Shown here: positions 60,801 through 64,000 of the stretch, one piece after another
Numbering within the stretch: position 1 is the first letter of the stretch
Layout: every line of letters begins with the position of its first letter
Origin: Pseudoips prasinana
Taxonomy: Eukaryota > Arthropoda > Insecta > Lepidoptera > Nolidae
Direction: 5' to 3'
Assembly: GCA_951640165.1 (NCBI GenBank)
Contig: OX621253.1
Coordinates: forward strand, 30,201,969-30,265,968
DNA length: 64,000 nt
Notes under the pieces: model-generated
Seen by the model: only the letters and a program-made list of their open reading frames with translations
Told to the model about the DNA's origin: nothing
Databases searched by the model: none
Program-made: the position numbers and the translations under genes

Positions 60801-62445
60801 CAACATTTTTCTGTGAATCTAGACCATCTTACTGCCTTCGCCAACCCGTCTGCCAAGCATGGCGATTTTGGCATATAATCCATTTTTTTTTGGGGATTGG
60901 GGAGCCTCTACTTTGGTTGACATGATACCAGATGTCTTCAAAATGCATCTGACGGTCACCATAGCCTAGTTGGTAGTGCTCCTGCCTACGAAGCTGGTGG
61001 TCCTGGATTCGAATCCCGGTAAGTGCAAATATATATATATATATATTTTTATATATAATAGGTTGGCAAACGAGTAAGTGGGTCACCTGATGGTAAGTGA
61101 TCACCGCCGCCCATGGACACTCGCAACACCTGAGGAGCTGCAAGTGCGTTGCCGGCCTTTAAGAAAAGAATAGGCTCGCTTCTTGAAGGTTGCCATGTCA
61201 TACCGGATCGGAAATACCTCCGCAGCTAATTGATTCCACAGAGCGTGGTAGATGACCATTCATCCAGGTGATAAGGATGAAATTTCCACTTTTGGCGAGA
61301 GGGTCTGTGGCGGAATGTGGCGGCAGGTATAAGCTCGAACAATTCCTCTGAACACTCCCCGTGGTAAATGCGGTAAAGGACACATAGAGACGCCACGTCT
61401 CTCCGCAGGGTAAGAGTATCAAGCCAAATAGTGGGACTCCCGTCGTCAACGACCATTCGAGCTGCACGATGTTGTATGCGATCAAAAGGAAGAAGTTCAT
61501 ACTGTGGTGCCCCGGCCCAGAGATGGCAGCAGTATTCCATATGCGGCCGAACTTGCGCTTTATATAATTGGAGGCGATGGACCCATGTGAAATATCGCCT
61601 AGCTCTGCGAAGGACACCCAGCTTTTTGGAGGCCAATTTGGCCTTGTCTTCCAGATGGCCGCGAAATTAGACGTCACTCTCGATGTCGACGCCGAGAATC
61701 CCTACTTTCGGCTTGATATCCAGAGGAGTGCCCTGAAATTGAGGAGGTATGGCAATGGGAGCCTTTTTTGGCAGTGAACGCGCAAGCTTGTGTCTTTAGG
61801 GGGTTGAATTGAACTAGGTTGATATGCCCCCAGTTTGAGACTTGGTCAAGTGTTGTCTCAATTTTAGACACAAGATTGCTCCGACTCTCAATGACGTGTG
61901 CCCGAGAAATATTGCAGTGGCCAAAGTAAGAGGCATCCGCCGTACTGTCATCTGCATAGCAATGAATGTCATGGAATTGTAACATATCATTGATATGCAG
62001 AAGAAACAGGGTTGGTGAAAGCACACAGCCTTTGTAGTATTATAGTTTGTAGTATTTGTGTGATGAGCAGGAATATTTGTTTCTGAGTCATGGATGTTTT
62101 CTATGTATTGAAGTATTTATCTATCTATATAAGTATGTATATCGTCGCCTGGTACCCATAGTACAAGCTTTACTTAGTTTGGGGCTAGGATGATCTGTGT
62201 GACATTGTCCCTAGATATTATTATTATTATTATCTACTGCAGATTTATACGCAGTCTATTACCACGCACTACATGAAATACTAGTAGGTATATGAAATAG
62301 GTACTCACTATTAAAAAGTAGGATTTGGAAGACGTGCAGCAGAGACAAGGGCGGGAAGAACGCGTTAATGTGTACATCAAACGCGTAGCCCCACTCCACG
62401 TCGGGTCCGTCCGGGTCGCGGCGCAAGTACTTGTTGCTTACGTAC
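48859..62445 (-). CDS. UNC50: UNC-50 family membrane protein, C-terminal three exons
   Basis: Minus-strand exons 62309-62445, 59460-59561 and 48859-48995 (TAA) join in phase 1 at both junctions. The product reads [31 protein letters not shown] and LHVFQILLF in the first; [20 protein letters not shown] in the second; and [19 protein letters not shown] and [14 protein letters not shown] in the third. These are the C-terminal blocks of UNC-50, a multi-pass Golgi/ER protein needed for trafficking of certain acetylcholine receptors. At least three membrane segments are visible. The 62445 exon starts within a codon (phase 2), and no earlier exon was found before 64000, so the N-terminal half lies to the right of the window. 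The intron 48996-59459 is 10.5 kb and packed with transposons. Confidence 0.9.
49065..49380 (+). repeat. Helitron, complete-looking short copy
   Basis: 5' TATACATATAATAAAATCGT; body with AAAATATAGTTTTTAGAATT and AACTCAAAAAGTACTGCATG. The 3' end has the stem CGCGG-gtaaaa-CCGCG followed by GGCACAGCTAGT. The stem followed by CTAGT is the Helitron signature. A near-identical copy is at 62475-62795; a reversed fragment is at 57640-57860. Confidence 0.8.
49490..50090. repeat. 5S-like SINE 5' part, then dispersed tail repeat
   Basis: 49495-49590 (plus) is the best-preserved 5S-like head: GTGATCGGTGAGGTTAAGCA, ACTAGGCCGCGGTCAG, ATGGGTGACCGCC. It stops at about 49590. 49600-50090 is the minus-oriented dispersed repeat lacking its T/A tail (minus frame remnant WGALD-, [22 protein letters not shown], broken). 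Confidence 0.6.
50095..50420. other. UNC50 intron, nothing recognised
   Basis: No gene or repeat that I can name. Confidence 0.35.
50425..51241 (-). pseudogene. Non-LTR retrotransposon 3' remnants
   Basis: Minus-strand pieces of reverse-transcriptase C-terminal region. 51038 down to 50826: [20 protein letters not shown] and [20 protein letters not shown]. 50826 down to 50425: [18 protein letters not shown] and a Cys-rich [20 protein letters not shown]. These are collinear apart from a frameshift near 50826. 51241-51041 is a second, different RT piece ([19 protein letters not shown]) with an internal tandem duplication of GILLWGSA. No catalytic motif remains. Confidence 0.7.
51270..51360 (-). 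repeat. tRNA-like SINE head
   Basis: The minus strand has GGCGGAGTGGTTAACCAC and GTCGGTTCGATTCCC, which look like boxes A and B of a tRNA. The ends do not pair as an acceptor stem, so I call it a SINE head or tRNA relic rather than a tRNA gene. Confidence 0.5.
51893..53580 (+). pseudogene. piggyBac-type transposase, multiple frameshifts
   Basis: The start [20 protein letters not shown] is a typical acidic N-terminus. The core is spread over several frames: [20 protein letters not shown], then [14 protein letters not shown] with the first catalytic Asp, [12 protein letters not shown] with the second, and DLADQMASY near 53157 with the third. The C-terminal Cys-rich domain is intact ([10 protein letters not shown]...[15 protein letters not shown], 53440-53575). 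At least four frameshifts and stops separate these pieces, so it cannot make an active enzyme. Family members move by cutting and pasting at TTAA. Confidence 0.85.
53581..54074. other. piggyBac-like element, downstream non-coding part
   Basis: AT-rich sequence with two diverged direct copies of about 100 bp (TTTTTAAGTTAGT...GATGTAGGTTTA at about 53635-53720 and 53765-53850). Confidence 0.5.
54075..54352 (+). repeat. 139-bp tandem duplication
   Basis: Two adjacent copies (54075-54213 and 54214-54352) starting AAACATGATGTCAAAATATT differ at about two positions, so the duplication is recent. It lies within the piggyBac-like element. Confidence 0.9.
54364..55400 (+). repeat. Possible solo LTR
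   Basis: It begins TGTTAGGG and ends CCCTTAACA, a short inverted match as at LTR ends. AATAAA at about 55329 is followed by a GT/T-rich downstream region. AATG borders both ends if the last base is excluded. A GTAAGT donor-like site lies at about 54755. No internal retroviral genes are present. The call is tentative. Confidence 0.3.
55994..56165 (-). repeat. 5S-like SINE, minus copy
   Basis: Reverse complement of the family: GACTGCCAAAGTGG sequence at 56078-56092, and a head with AGCAACTAGACTCGCAGTCA in minus sense. It lacks the far 5' end. Confidence 0.6.
56437..56697 (+). repeat. tRNA-derived SINE A1, full copy
   Basis: GGTCACCGTAGCCTAGTTGG head, box B GGTTCGAATCTC, 3' part CCATAGTACAAGCTTTGCTT, tail GATATTATTAAG. 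It lies in the UNC50 intron. Confidence 0.8.
56815..56880 (-). repeat. Helitron 5' end, reversed
   Basis: A CA microsatellite followed by CACTCACAAACTTTCGCCTT and TATAATATTAGTGTG, the reverse of the start of the 19130 Helitron. Confidence 0.5.
56898..57402. repeat. Long-TIR palindromic element with an RTE insertion
   Basis: 57095-57170 and 57327-57402 are inverted arms (ACAAAATCAAT, then GTGTTAATTCCGC, then GGGATGCAATTTGCACCGCC). Inside is a smaller hairpin (CTCGTCGAGTG...CACTCGACGAG). 56909-57094 is a minus-oriented RTE 3' fragment starting CATCATCATC. The 11-mer ACAAAATCAAT occurs on both sides of it (56898-56908 and 57095-57105), which marks it as an insertion at the left tip of the palindrome. 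Confidence 0.75.
57640..58040 (-). repeat. Reversed Helitron fragment and SINE A2 fragment
   Basis: 57655-57860: reverse of the Helitron 5' half (AGACAAACAGACAAAAATTC, TTTGACTTTCCTACGATTTT). 57868-58040: minus SINE A2 with ACTAAGCAGAGCTTGACTAT and a decayed head. Confidence 0.6.
58190..58400 (-). repeat. Dispersed LINE/SINE tail repeat, short copy
   Basis: Contains CACGTAGACTTTAAAAAAGC and ATGTTCGTAGTAATATATAA. Only the tail part is present. Confidence 0.65.
58404..59410. mobile_element. Non-autonomous TIR element carrying an inner lepidopteran repeat
   Basis: The ends are GACGTTCAAACGCAA on both sides. About 80 bp of each end matches in inverted orientation (GATGAGGAGTATCCGAATCA, CCCCCATGTATG, TACGATTTTGCGTA). 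The inner part 58631-59236 (CCGGCCAAGTGCGAGTCGGA to AGCTAAGGAACCCTAAA, with a GACA microsatellite) is a widespread lepidopteran repeat. No transposase is present. Confidence 0.65.
59585..59850 (-). repeat. tRNA-derived SINE A2, best copy
   Basis: In minus sense the head is GTTGGCGTGGTTGGTAGATA with box B GTGGGTTCGATTCCC. The body shares its 3' part (CATAGTACAAGCTCTGCTTA) with SINE A1, so the two families have a common tail. Confidence 0.8.
59855..60195. repeat. SINE B (minus) abutting an RTE C-terminus (plus)
   Basis: 59860-60040: SINE B with the minus-sense box-B-like GGGTTCGAATCG. 60050-60186: the plus frame [20 protein letters not shown] followed by [17 protein letters not shown] and a stop, then ATGATGATG, the usual RTE-type LINE end. 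Confidence 0.7.
60310..60530 (-). repeat. 5S-like SINE, minus copy
   Basis: Reverse complement of the 1080-1330 unit: CTTATCGTATGGGCAGTGGT at its 3' end, and the minus-sense head GCGAGGTTAAGCAACTAGGC near 60465-60490. Confidence 0.6.
60531..60951. other. UNC50 5' flank/intron, AC microsatellite and degraded repeat
   Basis: An (AC)n run at about 60653-60670. 60750-60870 resembles the degraded repeat of 9455-9725 (CATCCCGTGGG, CAAGCATGGCGATTTTGGCA). Confidence 0.4.
60952..62240 (+). repeat. SINE A1 split by a LINE fragment
   Basis: The head is at 60952-61036 (GGTCACCATAGCCTAGTTGG, GGATTCGAATCCC). The remainder resumes at about 62040 (GTATTTGTGTGATGAGCAGG, GTTTCTGAGTCATGGATG) and ends in (TATTAT)n at 62240. 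The foreign segment lies at about 61040-62038. Confidence 0.8.
61040..62038 (-). pseudogene. 5'-truncated LINE reverse transcriptase fragment
   Basis: Minus-sense RT, 5' truncated just before the catalytic motif. [20 protein letters not shown] then DSTADASY (62000-61900); [20 protein letters not shown]; after a frameshift near 61640, [47 protein letters not shown], and C-terminal FHPYHLDEW. The 3' UTR ends in the lepidopteran-wide GTTGGCAAACG/TGGGTCACCTGATGGTAAGT block and an AT dinucleotide tail (61030-61050). Confidence 0.8.
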
Positions 62446-62474
62446 CTATAATAATAATAATCTTTATTCAATGA

Positions 62475-62795
62475 AACATACATCAGAGCAAAGTCAAAAC
62501 TGTACATTGAATCATTTGAAAAAAGGATACTTAGGGCGTGATCTACAATTGATATTAAAGCCAAAAATATAGTTTTTAGAATTTTTGCCTGTGTGTCTGT
62601 TTGTCTGTATGTATGTCCGGGCTAAACTCAAAAAGTACTGCATGGATTTACTTCAAATTTTGCATGAATAGTACTAAGATATCGGGTCAACATATAGGCT
62701 ACATATTATCACGCTATCACCTACGGGGGAGGAGCTGGAATAATTTATAAGATTTAACGCGGGTAAAACCGCGGGGCACAACTAGTACTACATAC
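62475..62795 (+). repeat. Helitron copy
   Basis: Collinear with 49065-49380: AAAGTCAAAACTGTACATTG, AACTCAAAAAGTACTGCATG, the stem CGCGGGTAAAACCGCGG and the end GGCACAACTAGT. Confidence 0.8.
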
Positions 62796-63137
62796 AAAAA
62801 CAACCGAAACCAGGAAAAACACCCCACTTCCGTGCTGGGAATTAACCTGTGTTACGGGTAGTGAAGAGGTTGCCCCGGCAGCGTGGTTGAGGGTGGTATA
62901 GTAAGGTGTAGGCATACTTGTAGTAACTATGAATATCTGTGTCCCTAAAACTAGGCAAGCCTATTCATTTAGGGACCAGTTAAAATTCTTACAACTAGGT
63001 AATTAATCAATATATCTACACAATGTGTGTCCCATGCCACTGTTCATTGTGCTGGTCCACTAGACTCGTGTAAACTCTTATTTAGAAAATTAAAAGTATT
63101 GACACTGACTTCTCTATACATACTAGAAATTGGCATG

Positions 63138-63490
63138 TTCGTAAAAAAGCACCAAAATTTGTTTGAATAAGAGAGCACAAATAAATCATATTTGTCGAGG
63201 GACAAAACTAAACTACTGCTGCCAAAAATGTCAACTACATTATTTCAAAGAAATTGTATTTGTATGATAATAAAAATATTTAACAGAATTCCTAAGCATA
63301 TCCGAGAGCTGACAGAATCGAAATTTAAAATGACATTGAAAAAATGGTTAATAGAGAAATGCTTCTATACAGTCAATGAATTCATATGCTATACATTTAG
63401 CATATGAATTCATTGACTGTATAGAAGCATTTCTCTATTAGCATTGCTCTCTTATTCAAACAAATTTTGGTGCTTTTTTACGAACATTTT
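63138..63490 (+). repeat. Fold-back containing a LINE RT tail
   Basis: 63240-63400 encodes an RT C-terminal remnant (KIFNRIPKHIRELTESKFK). 63350-63398 and 63406-63442 are inverted arms meeting at ATACATTTAG. The right arm then continues as the inverse of 63138-63178 (TAAAAAAGCACCAAAATTTG), skipping about 165 bp of the left side. The asymmetry suggests an inversion of the twin-priming type, or a later deletion in one arm. Confidence 0.7.
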
Positions 63491-64000
63491 ACGAACAAAT
63501 GTAATAATTTAAAGTAGGTAATTATTGAGTTTAATGTATAATATTATTGTAAAATGACATCATAATATAAGTAATAATAATATAAGTACACAAATGTAAT
63601 TAAGAATGTGTTGTTGCTATGACTGATAAGCCGACTAAGTTATAAGTTTGACCATAATTTTAAGACCCTCTGTAACACTTAGTCCGCAATAAATCTTTGT
63701 TTATGTGTATGAGTGTGTGTGTTATCGACGTTGGCCGAATGACTTTAGTTGTTATTTATGAGATTTTCTGTGTCTACATAGTTTTGGGTTAAGGATTTAA
63801 GTTTTAATTTAAATTTGTAATTATTTAAGGGGTAAATGTTTAATATTTAATTTAATTTGTTGTACAAGAAACTACTAATTACTTTGTAATGACTTTTTGC
63901 GAGTTTTTTTGTCAAATAGGGGGGCATATTTTATCATTTGACATTTATTTTTTATTATTTTTGGGTTATATGTTACTGAAATGTGTTTTCTAATCATCGT
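63491..64000. other. AT-rich right edge, nothing recognised
   Basis: No gene, exon or repeat boundary that I can support. The missing 5' exons of UNC50 are not visible here. Confidence 0.4.

Overview
The window looks like part of a moth or butterfly (Lepidoptera) nuclear chromosome. It is AT-rich, its genes have short exons and repeat-filled introns, and it carries repeat types that I know as typical of Lepidoptera: Helitrons ending in CTAGT, tRNA-derived SINEs, RTE-like LINE ends with ATGATG tails, and the GGCCAAGTGCGAGTCGGA element. I inferred gene models by hand from splice sites, reading phase and family resemblance. No alignment or database search was run.

Gene layout, left to right. 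(1) 75-6803, minus: the 5' exons of a basic, serine-rich protein that is a candidate NDC80 (kinetochore) N-terminus; it runs off the left edge. (2) 7104-9368, minus: a complete four-exon gene of about 180 aa that I do not recognise. (3) 9932-10701, plus: TRAPPC2 (sedlin), complete in three exons. (4) 12110-13391: an intact mariner transposon. (5) 13597-15935, minus: a four-exon gene of 176 aa with a textbook APC/C destruction box and an acidic C-terminus, a candidate securin. (6) 16522-34832, plus: POLR3D (RPC4, RNA polymerase III), nine exons; intron 6 holds a nearly full-length LINE in sense orientation. (7) 36888-41142, minus: MRPS26 (mS26), two exons; its intron holds an intact Tc1 element. 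(8) 41573-47683, plus: a CABIN1 homologue of 2036 aa in one uninterrupted reading frame. (9) 48859-62445, minus: the last three exons of UNC50; a 10.5 kb intron holds a piggyBac-like element, and the 5' end lies beyond the right edge.

Three gene pairs are head to head with short shared upstream regions: unknown gene/TRAPPC2, securin-like/POLR3D and MRPS26/CABIN1. CABIN1 and UNC50 converge. The genes are mostly housekeeping (membrane trafficking, Pol III transcription, mitochondrial translation, histone-chaperone function, cell division) and do not form a single pathway, although the two candidate mitotic genes lie close together.

The rest is a dense, layered record of transposition. It holds two intact DNA transposons (mariner DD34D, Tc1 DD34E), a decayed piggyBac-like element with TTAA flanks, a hAT-type non-autonomous element with an 8-bp target duplication inside a mariner remnant, several palindromic MITE families, Helitrons, LINE remnants, two or three tRNA-derived SINE families, and a SINE family whose head resembles 5S rRNA. 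Several insertions can be ordered in time because one element splits another. I see no strong evidence for a wholly new system. The best leads are the securin-like gene, the unknown 180-aa gene, the 38-aa membrane microprotein frame, and the 5S-like SINE family.
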